Numbered from the stretch's first letter, positions 12,341 through 22,575 are shown. The stretch is 64,000 bases of DNA from Collybiopsis luxurians FD-317 M1 (GCA_000827265.1 KN834755.1:644063-708062); one strand, 5' to 3'. Notes: generated from the sequence alone by a model not told the origin. Program-made: numbers and translations.

Positions 12341-13051
12341 ATGCTCATTTCTAAACCTTTCCTAGTACGTTTCCAATTTTCCTGCGTTCGTGTCCACGAG
12401 CATATTGAGCTAATCTGCTACTTTTTCTAGGCTCTACCGCTGTTCCTCTCCGGTTGCTTGACTGTTTTTTCAGCAAGTAATGCAGCCAACCTCGCTGTTG
12501 CCGTAGCTGGCGTTAGCAATATGGACGCTTTGACGCTTTCCAGTGGGGAAACTCAAATTTACTATCAGAACTCAACAACTCGTGGGATCACTCTGCTCTC
12601 TGTCTCAAATGTGTTCAATTCAGGGCATTTTCAATCTTCGATTCCCCTTGCTCCATCGTCGGAAGTTAGGCAGACTAGCCCTATTGCCGTTGCCGCCATC
12701 GGTGACCCATGGACGGAGGTTTGTGTGATACTTAATCCCGGTCGAAACTAGTAGTGACATCTTGTTGCCATTTAGATTCATGTCTTCTTTGTCTCACCGC
12801 TGAACGTTCTTTCAGAGTACATCTGGACCTCTTCTACTAATGCTTGGCAAGGAGGCCCTAGTTGTAGTGCCTGTCTCACTTCGGATGGGTACCTAGCATC
12901 AGCTAGTAGCAACATGCTGTATGCTTTGGTCACAGCTACTTCTACATGTACGACATGGAGAGTTGGATTCGTCAGTGCGGGAGTGTCCAACACAATTACC
13001 GAGGTGATCAATACCGGCAGTGGGTGGATTTTGGCTCCGCTGTCGGCATAA
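12341..13051 (+). CDS. Secreted beta-propeller / lectin-like protein, copy 1
   Basis: Three exons: 12341-12364, 12431-12718, 12776-13051; introns 66 and 57 nt, in frame, 195 aa. The tiny first exon plus the start of exon 2 form a signal peptide (MLISKPFL then ALPLFLSGCLTVFSA). The mature part is beta-strand-rich with recurring blade-like stretches: SPIAVAAIGDPWTEIHVFF, LSEYIWTSSTNAWQGG and TWRVGFVSAG...ITEV...GSGWILAPL. These resemble fungal fucose-binding (AAL/PF07938-type) propeller blades, which have an IRVYY..., (K/R)E and GW pattern. The chain is too short for six blades, so it might oligomerise or be a divergent relative. The sugar-binding role is inference. Donor and acceptor positions are identical in the copy at 15211-15914, which supports the model. 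Confidence 0.6.
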
Positions 13052-13509
13052 TGGACAAGCCTTGGCATACTGTCGTTGGGTTCCCAGTTACTTTAGGAGA
13101 GCCTTCCGTGCCCCTTGATGCCTGCCGTTTGACTTCGAATATTTTATCCATTAGTATATGATTGTACCTATCGGTCCCATTTGCCCTTCTTTCCAAACGA
13201 TATATTTCCACACAAAGATGAGATTCGAGCGAGGCAGATAAAGAAATACTAACCGAGTTAAGTTCCATTCAATCGTAAATAGTTCCTAATCGAGCTTGCA
13301 AAATGCTGCTTTGACCGCCTAATCAAATTGAATTGCCCCTGGAAAAACGGATCGAGCCCCTTCATACGTCACCTTCATTTTTGATTCATTGTAGTCACTT
13401 TGAGCGTAAAAAACATGAAATTTTTGTCCGTAGATTCCGCCCTTGGATTCCAAGACCCAGTCCTGCTAACGTAAAGCTTCAATTTGGTAACAAGTGTCCA
13501 AAGATATGC

Positions 13510-13660
13510 GCATGGGTTAGAGAAAGTTGCGGGAGCGAGAAGAGATACATGGAAAGGACGCTTGGGTTAATCCTGTCAATGGAGAATATAATGACGCTGT
13601 GGAATTTTGGAATGGGAATGGAGGGACCGGTTAAAAGGTGCATTGAAAAGCATTACAATG
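13510..13660 (+). pseudogene. Broken GNAT acetyltransferase fragment
   Basis: DNA here matches the 3' third of the GNAT gene at 9116-9730 (GGTTAGA-AAGTTGCGGGAGC, then a TGGGTTAATCCTGTCAATGG-type stretch and the GAATGGGAATGGAGGGACCG end), with indels that break the frame. It begins exactly where the lectin-unit duplication ends. Confidence 0.65.
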
Positions 13661-15144
13661 TAGTACAATTGCACAATGTACAGCTAGGTCGTGCCTCGTT
13701 TATGATTCTTCCACCGAGTCTTTCGGAAAATAAATCTCCTCACACCGGTGGTCATTAGTTGGGATCAAAGTAGGCCTGCTTGATACATTGGACCTCGGTA
13801 GGTGGAATTATGCGTCAAGCCGGTGCCTCACGCGTTTTCCGGTACGTATGTGCGTATGCGTATGCGTACATGCATCAACTCACCCATATTAGACTTTTAC
13901 TTTCCATATTCTGCTTTAAAGGTAGACTACGGTAGGTAAGTACTCAAGATTCAAAGAGTCGCAATGTTGAGTCTGCCACAGCTTGCTGAAGCTGGAGCCC
14001 GCTCGAAAAGGTGTCACTTCCTAGATGGAAAAACAAATCCACGTATAACTTCGCGCTTGCGGGGTCATATGCCGATTGTATTGCTTACAATGCTGCGTAT
14101 TCTGGTCAGGCTTTCTCCACTGCCATTCCTTCAAAATTGAATCTTCCTGATAAATGAGACTTCCAGGAAACTAGTCGAGGTCCCCCGGGAGCGTTTGACG
14201 GGCCAAAGTGAGTAAACGCATGGTAGGTGGAGGCTCGTACCTGGTTGTACCTTAGCTGGGCATCAGACGCTAACAAATGCAAATGCGCACATAATGCACC
14301 GAAACGGTCGCTTTCGTAAAGTGTAATGGAGGAATAGGTAAAGACTCCAGCTGATTTACCAGTTGGGCTAATACCTACTCAGAGCGGCTGTCTGTTGTAT
14401 GAACTTCGTTTAGAACCGTCGGTACCGGGCAGGTGAGTATGCCCATAGTAATAACAAATGTTGACCCAGTACCAGTGACTGGGAATAGGGATACATACAA
14501 TGCAGAACTGGCTTGAAGAACTCTAAACTCTCATAGAGTACTTCGAGTAGTGGATGCTCCGAACTTAAATCGGATACCAGAAAATATGAATGAAATTCCT
14601 TCAGACACCCAACGAGACAGCTCCGGTTTTCCCTTTGCTTTTCCTAATACTACTGTTTAATTCCGATCCAGACTCCTCCTATAGACTGCAGAGGCAACTT
14701 CTCAGCCTAGTGCCTAAAAACTGAGTCCCGACGCACTCGAGACATTCCTTACATGTGCTTCTACGGTGTCCGAGTCATCGAATGACAGTCAATGGGAGAC
14801 TAGACATTGTACATACATTATCACTGACAGTCATAGGATATATTTGTACCCGAATAATGCGCCAAGTCCCGCTATCCTCGCAATTCTGGATGAAAACATC
14901 CTCTAGGATGAATATAACTGCCATTGCATGCCAAAAGAAAGGGCACTTACTTGTCGAGTCTCCTGATCCGAAACAATAATTAAATGCCGATTTGGTATTG
15001 CACATTATAAATTTAAGTCAAGGAATGGCAGGTCAGGTTAATACCGATAGCCTGAATGTGAAAATGGCTTCTCAAATTGTGCCTTCTCATCCAGAAGGCT
15101 CGGATCTACCAGAATGCCTGCCTTTAACTGGGTGCGCGTTTAAA

Positions 15145-15152
15145 CATATATA
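15145..15152 (+). promoter_or_regulatory. TATA-like box of lectin-like gene 2
   Basis: CATATATA about 60 bp before the ATG at 15211, at the place equivalent to the TATA box of copy 1. Confidence 0.35.
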
Positions 15153-15210
15153 GCGCGACAAATGTACCATTTTTCTATCGGATACTGACCAGTACAAATT
15201 GACTCTCAGA

Positions 15211-15914
15211 ATGCTCATCTTTAAACCCTTCATAGTACGATTCCAATTTTTCTGCGTTCAGGCCAAACGGGCTTATCTGATGTGTTTTTCTAGGCTCTGC
15301 CGCTGTTCCTCTCCGCTTTCTCCCCTGTTTTTTCAGCAAGCAATGCAGCCAATCTTGCTATTCCTGTAGCTGGAACCAGCACTATGGACGCTTTGACGCT
15401 TTCCAGTGGGGAAACTCAAATTTACTATCAGAACTCAACAACTCGTGGGATCACTCTTCTCTCTGTCTCAAATGCTTTCAATTCAGGACATTTTCAATCG
15501 TCGATTCCCCTTGTTCCGTCGGGGGAGGTTAGAGGAACTAGCCCTATTGCCGTTGCAGCTATCGGTGACCCATGGACGGAGGTTTGTGTGATACTTACAT
15601 CCGGTCGATACTATTAGTGACATCTAGTTGTCATTCAGATTCATGTCTTCTTTGTCTCATCGCTGAACGTTCTTTCAGAGTACATCTGGACCTCTTCTAC
15701 TAATGTTTGGCAAGGAGGCCCTAGTTGCAGCGTCTGTCTCACATCGGACGGGTACCTAGCGTCAGCTAGTAGCAACATGCTATATGCTTTGGCCACAACT
15801 ACTTCTACAGGTACAACATGGAGAGTTGGATTCGTCAGTGCGGGAGTGTCCAACACGATTACTGAGGTGATCAATACCGGCAGTGGGTGGATTTTGGCTC
15901 CGCTGTCGGCATAA
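15211..15914 (+). CDS. Secreted beta-propeller / lectin-like protein, copy 2
   Basis: Three exons: 15211-15234, 15294-15581, 15639-15914; introns 59 and 57 nt; 195 aa, the same length as copy 1. Signal peptide MLIFKPFI + ALPLFLSAFSPVFSA. Protein differences from copy 1 are mostly conservative, for example loss of the odd Cys in the signal region and Cys-to-Gly in the TSTGTTWRVGF stretch. This uneven divergence, with exons kept open while flanks decay, suggests both copies are or were functional. Family assignment is as for copy 1: lectin-like by blade pattern, not proven. Confidence 0.6.
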
Positions 15915-16435
15915 TGGACAAGCCTTGGCATACTGTCGTTGGGTTCCTCAGTTACTGTAGGAGAGCCTACTTCCGTACCCCTTGATGCGTGCCATTTGAC
16001 TTCGAATATTTGATCCATTAGTATATGATTGTACCTATCGGTCCCATTTTCCCTTCTTCCAAACAATACATTTCCACACAAAGATGAGATTCGAGAGAGG
16101 CAGATGTAAGAAATGCTAACCAAGTTATGTTACATTCAATTGTAATAGTTCCTAATTGAGATTGCAAACAGCTGCTTTGACCGCCTAATTAAATTAAACT
16201 GCCCCTGGAAAAACAGATCGAACCCCTTCATACATCACGATTCATTGTAGTCTTTGAGCATAAAAAACAAGAATTTTTTGCCTGTAGACGCCGCCCTTCG
16301 ATTCCAAGGCCCATTCCTGCTAACGTAAAGCTTCGGTTTGAATACAAGTGTCCACAGACATGCGCATGAAGTACTTCTAGCAAAATGGATTACGCTCATG
16401 GAGGTAAACAGTTCAAAAAGTCACATATAACACTT

Positions 16436-16506
16436 TAGCAGCAACTTAATCCAATCAGTTAACTTCGGAGTTATCGGCCCTTCGCGCTCCACTGCGCCAT
16501 GCTGGT
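16436..16506 (-). pseudogene. Degenerate initiator tRNA-Met copy
   Basis: Recognisable along its length as the tRNA at 9793-9864, but with many substitutions in the T-arm and anticodon stem, a lost base in the D-arm and a mismatched acceptor end (CTGGT instead of CTGCT on the plus strand). Not expected to fold. Confidence 0.75.
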
Positions 16507-16579
16507 TGAAGAATTACGAACAGAATTCATCGACCTTGAATATACATACATGCACTCCATTGCTTGATACTACAGACAA

Positions 16580-16880
16580 CTAAAGAAAATCCTTCGAGCC
16601 CGACCACATCGGTATTTGGGTGCCGCCCATTTGAATCGTCCTATCTACTTTAAGAGCATTTGCCCTAGCCTGATTATTTGCCATACTGTTTGAAATGCTA
16701 AATGCAACAACCCAAGCCTTGCAAAGTCAATGAATGGTGTTGACCACCCCACTATTAACTTTGGTACAGTCTCCACTAACCTCCCTAACAAAATTTGCAA
16801 CATTTGAGCTCAATTATGTTAGTGAATATCTGTCCTCCATTTCGAGCGGTTAGAAGGAGGTTTATAGTTGTGCTATCGGT
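16580..16880 (-). pseudogene. Broken PD-(D/E)XK nuclease-like gene, C-terminal part
   Basis: The plus strand follows 19821-20140 closely, so it corresponds to the C-terminal half of the intact gene, but the frame is interrupted by indels and the ELK region is disrupted. It stops after the RSDLLL-equivalent region, and the N-terminal half is absent. It precedes the degenerate tRNA at 16436-16506 on the same strand. Confidence 0.7.
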
Positions 16881-16941
16881 GGATTACTATTACGAAGAGT
16901 GAGTCGGACTACTGATAAAAATTTTCCACCCCATTTTCAAA

Positions 16942-17016
16942 TAGCAGCAAGTTGTTTTGATCAAGTGACCTCGGGGTTAGTATGGGCCCCGCGCGCTACC
17001 ACTGCGCTATGCTGCT
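16942..17016 (-). pseudogene. Initiator tRNA-Met copy with a 3-nt insertion in the anticodon loop
   Basis: Nearly identical to the intact tRNA genes, including acceptor arm and T-arm, but three extra bases expand the anticodon loop from 7 to 10 nt (the plus strand reads GGGGTTAGTATGGG instead of GGGGTTATGGG). Two other substitutions are present. An unremoved loop insertion should prevent initiator function, so I call it a pseudogene. Confidence 0.75.
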
Positions 17017-17218
17017 GGAATCAAAGACCAATGTATTTCTATATCACTTAATAACAGTCCGAACAAGCTACTTACCAAGTACATTGTGTGTGTTACTTCA
17101 TGTACAGTGAACTGCTAAACCTAGCCTGACCACATCTCTCTCTGAGGATTCCCACCAACTTCTGGAACTTCCCTCGGCCTACTTCGAGTAACTAGATGCT
17201 AATTGCGTCAACCTGGCG

Positions 17219-17930
17219 TCAACTCAGCTTGAAGTTTTGCAAGGGTAGTGTCTGACCCTCCCATCCTGACAAAATTAGCAGCGTCTGCCATACTCTCGCA
17301 TTTGTGAATGGAAGTAATCGGTCAGATTCGGTCAGCCCTTGGTTTCGGGTAGTCTGAAGGAGGCTGGATCTCAGGTTAAGTGTTAAGCGCAGGATTATGG
17401 AGGAGCTTAATGGCGACGTGGGGACGACGCTAGATGATACAAATGAGTATATAAAAGAAGGTGGTAGTAATGAGTGTATGTACCTAGATGATACAAATGA
17501 GTATATACTAGGTAAGTTAGTAATATGCCTGGTATATGCTATAGGTAATGGTGAACTCACAAAGAAGGTGGTAGCCGTATATCGTACTCGTAGAGTAGGA
17601 AAGAGGGTAAAAGAAAATAAAGGAGTGAAGCGGATTAAGTAGAGAACGGTAACTAAAGATCGGAAGCGAATTAAGTAAGTAAGTACCGAATATAGTAAGT
17701 AAACTATCCGTTAGGGGTATAAGCAGCGTATACTTCAACATTAAGTAGGTGGATGTAAAAGGCATTTTCGCGGGTGACAATAACGGAGTTGCGGCCGAAT
17801 GAGAGCAAGTTCCTTTTGGACCCATCCTTCCCCTCTCAACTCAATCGGTATGCATCATACACCTTCTCCGGGCTTGTTCGCATCAATGCATTCGACCATT
17901 CTGTTCAGAAGTTATGACTCATCCGATATG
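17219..17930 (-). pseudogene. PD-(D/E)XK nuclease-like gene interrupted by an insertion
   Basis: Two separated blocks match the intact gene: 17219-17375 (C-terminal/core side) and about 17745-17930 (N-terminal side, including the VTVTRE, GGWEGW and AYKLKG-equivalent regions). A ~365-bp unrelated stretch lies between them. Frameshifts are also present. It is followed on the same strand by the tRNA copy at 16942-17016. Confidence 0.65.
17376..17740. other. Insertion inside the nuclease pseudogene, with internal direct repeats
   Basis: AT-rich sequence absent from the other copies. It contains the direct repeat TAGATGATACAAATGAGTAT twice, about 60 bp apart, and TAAGTAAGTA-type runs. A plus-strand frame (17397-17642) is open but has no recognisable domain. 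It could be a small non-autonomous element; I see no clear terminal repeats. Confidence 0.4.
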
Positions 17931-18035
17931 ATACTGGAGCAGTCTTGCTAAAGGAGATTGCAACCTGCTTGCAATAATAAAAGAAAGTCTGCACGTACTG
18001 TTTTCCAGAGAGAGTTAATTTAAGGCCAGCTGCAG

Positions 18036-18479
18036 ATGAGGATGAGTGCCTTTGTGCTACTCATTTCGCTTTTTATACTTATGAACCAAGGTTTGTCAGT
18101 TAGTGTAATCCGTCCACTTGGATCTTTCAAGGGTCCATCTATGAAACTATCTAGTCCTAGAGATCATATGCACCCTGTGAAAGAACAAGTATCAGCAAGG
18201 GGCAATCTACGTTGCTTGCTCCGGATACTTACAGCTTCAATGGTCGCTGTGCAGATCAGATTCCGCCTTCCACAGTCCTCGTCTCAAGAATACGCGAGAA
18301 TGGGAAAAATTGATTCTATAGTAGCGCGAAGCTCGGCTAGTCAAAAGACACTTTTCAAAACGCGAGTTGATCTCTCAATTCATTTGGCAGGGAGCCGGCA
18401 TCTGGTACTGATGTATGCAACTCGAAACGACTGCAGTGCAGAATTTGTGTCAAAAACCGAATCCTTACTGATCGCCTAA
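18036..18479 (+). CDS. Possible small secreted protein, unrecognised
   Basis: An open frame of 147 codons starts with a hydrophobic stretch like a signal peptide (RMSAFVLLISLFILMNQG). The rest is basic and Ser-rich with no family I recognise and few cysteines. There is no paralog in the window and no strong promoter signal, so it may be chance. Confidence 0.2.
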   Translation: MRMSAFVLLISLFILMNQGLSVSVIRPLGSFKGPSMKLSSPRDHMHPVKEQVSARGNLRCLLRILTASMVAVQIRFRLPQSSSQEYARMGKIDSIVARSSASQKTLFKTRVDLSIHLAGSRHLVLMYATRNDCSAEFVSKTESLLIA

Positions 18480-18860
18480 GAAATGTAAGGTCACTTTCTG
18501 TAGCCTGAGGTGAGACTGAAGGTATAAATGCTTCGTGGTGTGAACTTCTACCCAAAAATGGCATCTGACATCGATGCATGAATACTGCAGTTCGCCTTGA
18601 GACCGCCATCAGGCCCTAGAGTCTCAAGTTCAGGTTATATGTTGTCTAAAGCATCACATCCTTTGGGTCAAATGGAAATGGGAACACAAGTTCCGTTGAG
18701 TCAACGATGGTATTTGCCATCAATACGACCCAAAAACCATTGGGCCACTGGCAGACCTAAATGTTTGGAATGTGTCGTTCTCATATAATTTTCAAGGTGC
18801 TTGAGATACATAGGGATCCATGTTTTGGTTGAGCCATCGAGAGGCAGTAAAAAGAAACCT

Positions 18861-18892
18861 TGGCGTCAAGTTGTTTCGATCAAGTGACCTCG
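18861..18892 (-). pseudogene. Fragment of an initiator tRNA-Met copy (3' half)
   Basis: About 30 bp identical to the T-arm and variable region of the intact tRNA (TTGTTTCGATCAAGTGACCT on the plus strand), then unrelated sequence. Just before it (about 18790-18820) is a short piece resembling the GNAT gene, the same order as at 9.1-9.9 kb. Confidence 0.6.
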
Positions 18893-19159
18893 TAGGATCA
18901 GATTAGAGCACCTTCTATTCATGTGGAGCAAAATCTTTTATATAACTTATGCCAATGTGAAAAGGAGATTATTTTTGGAAAAATTTTCAGGCAAATCAGA
19001 GCACAATTGCTTATATTTCATTACAGTAATTATTTCAACCGCAAAATTTTCAGTTCACTACTCCCTTTAATTCCAAGACCCATGACTGCTAATGCGGAGC
19101 TTTAGTTTAGGATCTGTAGATGCAAGGGTCTACATTGTTAAACTATATAAATACGAATC

Positions 19160-19310
19160 CTCAGAAGCACACGAGATAGTGTGGACAACTCAATAGATTG
19201 ATATGTAAATGTTAAACTATGTAGATATGAATCTAAATACTATGTCAGTAAATAGTTAAGCAGGCGTATAAATACAATAGCTTACCCTCAGAGGCACACG
19301 AGATAGTGTG
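19160..19310. repeat. Short direct repeat pair
   Basis: CACACGAGATAGTGTGGAC occurs at about 19168 and 19288 inside longer similar stretches (preceded by CTCAGAAG/CTCAGAGG). The unit itself contains a small palindrome. Confidence 0.55.
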
Positions 19311-19678
19311 GACGACTGAGGGCTACAAGTATGTATTTGTATGTTAAATACTGTCCGTAGGTAATATGGATCTTCCACCCGAGCACCCACGAACCCGAAT
19401 GGAAGCAACTTGAAAACAAAGAGAGCAAGGAAAAATAGAAAACACTGACTGTGATGCACAGCGAGCGGATTATCTAGTATCCGGGCGAGGCTCGTATCCT
19501 CAACACGCAGAAATGCGCATGCGGCGGTATACATTAGTGATGGAGTACTTCTGGAAAATTGGATGGTAGCGGGAAACAAATATCTTCCCACCTCGCTGCT
19601 TCCAGCTGGGTCCAAATGCGGGACCCTGCTGCGTAATATCTATCTATCTATAGTTCAAAAATTCAAATATAACACCTT

Positions 19679-19750
19679 AGCGGTGACTTCTTTCGGTGAC
19701 TTGACCTCGGAATTATGGGCCTGGCGCACCACCACCCCGCCATGCGGGCG
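19679..19750 (-). pseudogene. Degenerate initiator tRNA-Met copy
   Basis: Full-length but mutated relative of the tRNA at 9793-9864: anticodon CAT can still be read, but the D-arm, acceptor stem and T-stem have mismatches. It lies 70 bp downstream of the intact nuclease-like gene on the same strand. Confidence 0.75.
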
Positions 19751-19820
19751 GAAAGATTCAATAACAGATTTCAACTTTTAATACTCATACATACACTGCT
19801 TTGCTTAATACAACAAGCAG

Positions 19821-20363
19821 TTACGGGAAATTCTTCGAACCCCACCACATCGTTATCGGTGTGCCGCCCGCCTGAATCGTCCTATATACAGCAAGGGGAG
19901 TCCCATCAACTCTAAGAGGATTTGCCCCGGCCTGGTTATTTGCCATATTGTTTGAAACGCTAAATGCGACAACCCAAGCCTTGCATGGGCGATGAATAGC
20001 GTTGATGACCCCACTATTAACTTTGGTACAGTCTCCGCTAACCTCCCTAACAAAATTTGCAGCATTTGCGATGCTCTCGCACTTGAGCTCGATCATGTTG
20101 GTGAATATCTGTCCTCCATTTCGAGTGGTTAGAAGGAGGTCAGATCTCTGGTTGGGAGCATTATTATAGACATTGTCCTCGCGAGTAACTGTGACGGAGT
20201 CGCGACCAAATTGCAGCTCGTAGGCTCGTTTAAGAGTGAGGGCGAGCTCCACTTGGGTCCATCCTTCCCACCCACCCTTCAATTTGTATGCCTCTTCCAA
20301 TTTGGCTCCATTGGCAGTTGCCCACTCGACTATTTTGTTGAGAAGGCCACTGCTCGGGTCCAT
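19821..20363 (-). CDS. PD-(D/E)XK nuclease-like protein, intact copy
   Basis: Single coding exon of 180 aa from ATG at 20363 (MDPSSGLL); a likely 5'-UTR intron (GTAAGT...TATAG) ends just upstream. I do not recognise the named family, but the core reads like a restriction-endonuclease fold: helix-A Glu in QVELALTLKRAY (E39), then QRSDLLL (D75) and MIELKCES (E92, K94), that is D-x16-E-x-K after an RE strand (VTVTRED). No signal peptide or membrane segment. Three broken copies lie in the window (9944, 16580, 17219), and each is followed at short distance by an initiator tRNA-Met copy, as here. The nuclease assignment is inference from the motif; some members of this fold are inactive. Confidence 0.55.
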   Translation of the reverse strand: MDPSSGLLNKIVEWATANGAKLEEAYKLKGGWEGWTQVELALTLKRAYELQFGRDSVTVTREDNVYNNAPNQRSDLLLTTRNGGQIFTNMIELKCESIANAANFVREVSGDCTKVNSGVINAIHRPCKAWVVAFSVSNNMANNQAGANPLRVDGTPLAVYRTIQAGGTPITMWWGSKNFP

Positions 20364-20556
20364 GACGTGGCTGCTATAATATTTTAACGCTTTAGCTTGT
20401 AGTACCACACTAAAGTGGGCCCTACACTTACTATTTGTCGAGAGTTTTGATGGGGGGCTAGCTGCAAGGCCAGATGAATCCTTCTGCGTTACTTGCCTTG
20501 TCTTTTATACGCTGACCTTAGCCTGCCGGCAGAAGTCAATTGCCATTGAACTCTAG

Positions 20557-20900
20557 TATGCAAAAATTTGGGGTCCGATTACCGTTAGCTATATTTGACA
20601 GAGAGATTGGAGTTATTAGTACTTGAAACTTCCGTTTATGTACTTAGGTACTCAAATATTGTGGAAGCGAAGTGCAAGTCGATATTCAGCCCGCAAGAAG
20701 ATCGGATTCCACTATGCAAAAATTTGGGGTCCGATCACAGTCAGCTAAGTATATTTGACAGAGAGATTGGAGTTAACATCATGTGGATGAGTGTGACTGG
20801 GTTACTAGTATTCGACGCCATACTTAGTACCTGAAACTTCCGTCTATGTAGGTACTTAAACGAAGTGCAAGTCAATTCTGATATTCAACCTGCAAGATTG
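20557..20900. repeat. Imperfect tandem duplication
   Basis: Two ~150-bp units share TGCAAAAATTTGGGGTCCGA, TATTTGACAGAGAGATTGGA, CTTGAAACTTCCGT-type and GAAGTGCAAGTC stretches in the same order; the second unit carries a ~50-bp insertion. No coding potential seen. Confidence 0.75.
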
Positions 20901-21243
20901 GCAGCTGGCACTCATGTACGCGAATTACGAACCAAAGTCAACATGACCTGGGGCTGGGTCACAGACTTGGTCCAAAATAAAGGTCCTTCTAGAAGAAGGT
21001 AGAGCTGGTGAGGCCTTGTGTACCTGATCGAGGTCAGCCGATTTAATTTTAATGAAACCAAGTACAGTTACCCTACTATTCATCTGGCAATTGTGGCGGC
21101 GATGTAGGTGGTACCCGTCGCGATTAGCAGGGGACAAGGTTCGACGGGATAGGATGTAAGGGATTAGGCAACTCCTGTGGCCGGTCTGCGAGCAAGCTAA
21201 TATTGCAACGACTAAATTTGTGCCCTTCGGGAGCCGTGTTGAG

Positions 21244-21522
21244 TCACGCAAATCTTACAGGCATAACTTTGCGTTCGACTGAGGTATAGTCCATGCCGCT
21301 TCTGTACACCTGAACCAACTGACCCTTCTGAAATACTACCTCAACGACTCCTCTTCCTACCAATTGAAGGTGCGTTTCTTTTTCTCGGCATGCCTCAGCA
21401 TTGCACATATCTGTCCAACAACTGTTGTGTTGTTTTATATGCAGATGTGTGTCTTTTTCTTTCAAAACCGACGACCTCTCGATAGGCTTTGAGACTGTGT
21501 TGATAATTTCTCCCATCATCAC
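21244..21522 (-). pseudogene. Ty3/Gypsy-type integrase C-terminal relic
   Basis: The minus-strand frame ends with VVFQKGQLVQVYRSGMDYT followed by SVERKVMPVRF. This matches the SH3-like end of Ty3/Gypsy integrases, where a (F/V)xxGDLVxVYRSxxDYTxxxERKLxP pattern is typical. Upstream protease, RT and RNase H parts are absent and the frame closes right after, so this is a remnant. A related noncoding stretch recurs near 22770-22860. Confidence 0.5.
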
Positions 21523-22337
21523 CTCCTTGGGCCAAGATTGGAGACTTTGGATTGTTCATCTGGCCAGGTGTATAAAGATTTCATTCCCTCACAGTCATTC
21601 TCACCTAATCCTGGAGCACATAGACGTTTCAAAACATGTTATAACGCTAATTCTTCCCTTCCACTAAGGCATCGATCCATAGAAATGTGCGGAAGCCACA
21701 TGAATTTCTACTCCCCACTTCCCACTGAACCGCCTCATTATTAACATCTGGATCCCGTCCGTTATGAAATCATCCAGTGGTAATCGCCTGCGACTGGAAA
21801 TCTGCCGCAAGGAGTAGACAGTCATCTTCAACTGCATGCGGTTTTTTACCTGAAGTTGAACGCCCGAACGTTTCGCTAGACCAGCGCTCAGCCGGTCGTT
21901 CTCATTGGCGCTCTGTAATGCTTGAGAGTCATTTTGAGTTCATAGGGTATCTCCACGTCATATTGGAAAATTCATCAAGTGAGAGCTTGACGGCAGCAAA
22001 ATCGAGCCTGAGTTTCAAAGGCTTGCACTTCTCTGTGTGCTCAGATGGCTTTACTGACAACGAATTTTAATTTTGCTGCTTAAAGAGACAGGCGACACTC
22101 TGGAATACGCTGGGAAAGCTTGCTCATTATGTCCTTTAAACTATCTGATGCCATGCCATCATCATCCATGAGCAGCTCCGTGTCTTCGTCTTCAACCGGA
22201 TCACCCAGGTTCGAGGAGGCCTTCAACATAGAAGCAGAAGTATGTATGGTCATGACTCTACCGCTGTTTCACAAACGGTGAGTCCTCCACCTTCGTGTTT
22301 TTTTTCTTCTTTTGCGCCAGTGTTGTGGGTGATAACA

Positions 22338-22369
22338 TATCATCAGCAACTTCTTTCGATCATTTGACC
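22338..22369 (-). pseudogene. Fragment of an initiator tRNA-Met copy
   Basis: About 30 bp resembling the 3' end and T-arm of the tRNA (CAGCAACTTCTTTCGATCAT on the plus strand), then unrelated sequence. Confidence 0.4.
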
Positions 22370-22519
22370 TACACTACCACAGTGCCAGCTGGAATTGTCG
22401 TAGACTCGTTCCGAATCAAAGGCCTTTCAGAAAAAGGTAAGCCCCCCTGTATATCATTGTCTGTTCATATCCGTGAGTGGGTAAGTTTTTTAGAATCGAG
22501 TAATAGACCTTCCATGGTA

Positions 22520-22575
22520 CTAACTTTCGGTTTCTAGTTTTCGGTTGCTGGTTTTCGGTTGCTAGTAATTAGCGG
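22520..22575. repeat. Short tandem repeat
   Basis: Three imperfect copies of a TTTTCGGTTGCTGG-like unit in a row. No function visible. Confidence 0.6.

Larger units (their letters stand above)
11117..13510. repeat. Segmental duplication, copy 1 (lectin-like unit)
   Basis: This block realigns with 13935-16375: the same order of upstream noncoding sequence, TATA box, three-exon gene and downstream sequence, with scattered substitutions and small indels. The gene exons are far better conserved than the upstream half, as expected if the proteins are under selection. A third, short copy of the block's 3' end is recognisable near 19040-19110. Confidence 0.8.
13935..16375. repeat. Segmental duplication, copy 2 (lectin-like unit)
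   Basis: Counterpart of 11117-13510. The upstream 1.2 kb is more diverged, including indels that break the open frame present at 11907-12245 in copy 1, so that frame is probably not a gene. The coding exons and intron positions are conserved. Confidence 0.8.
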
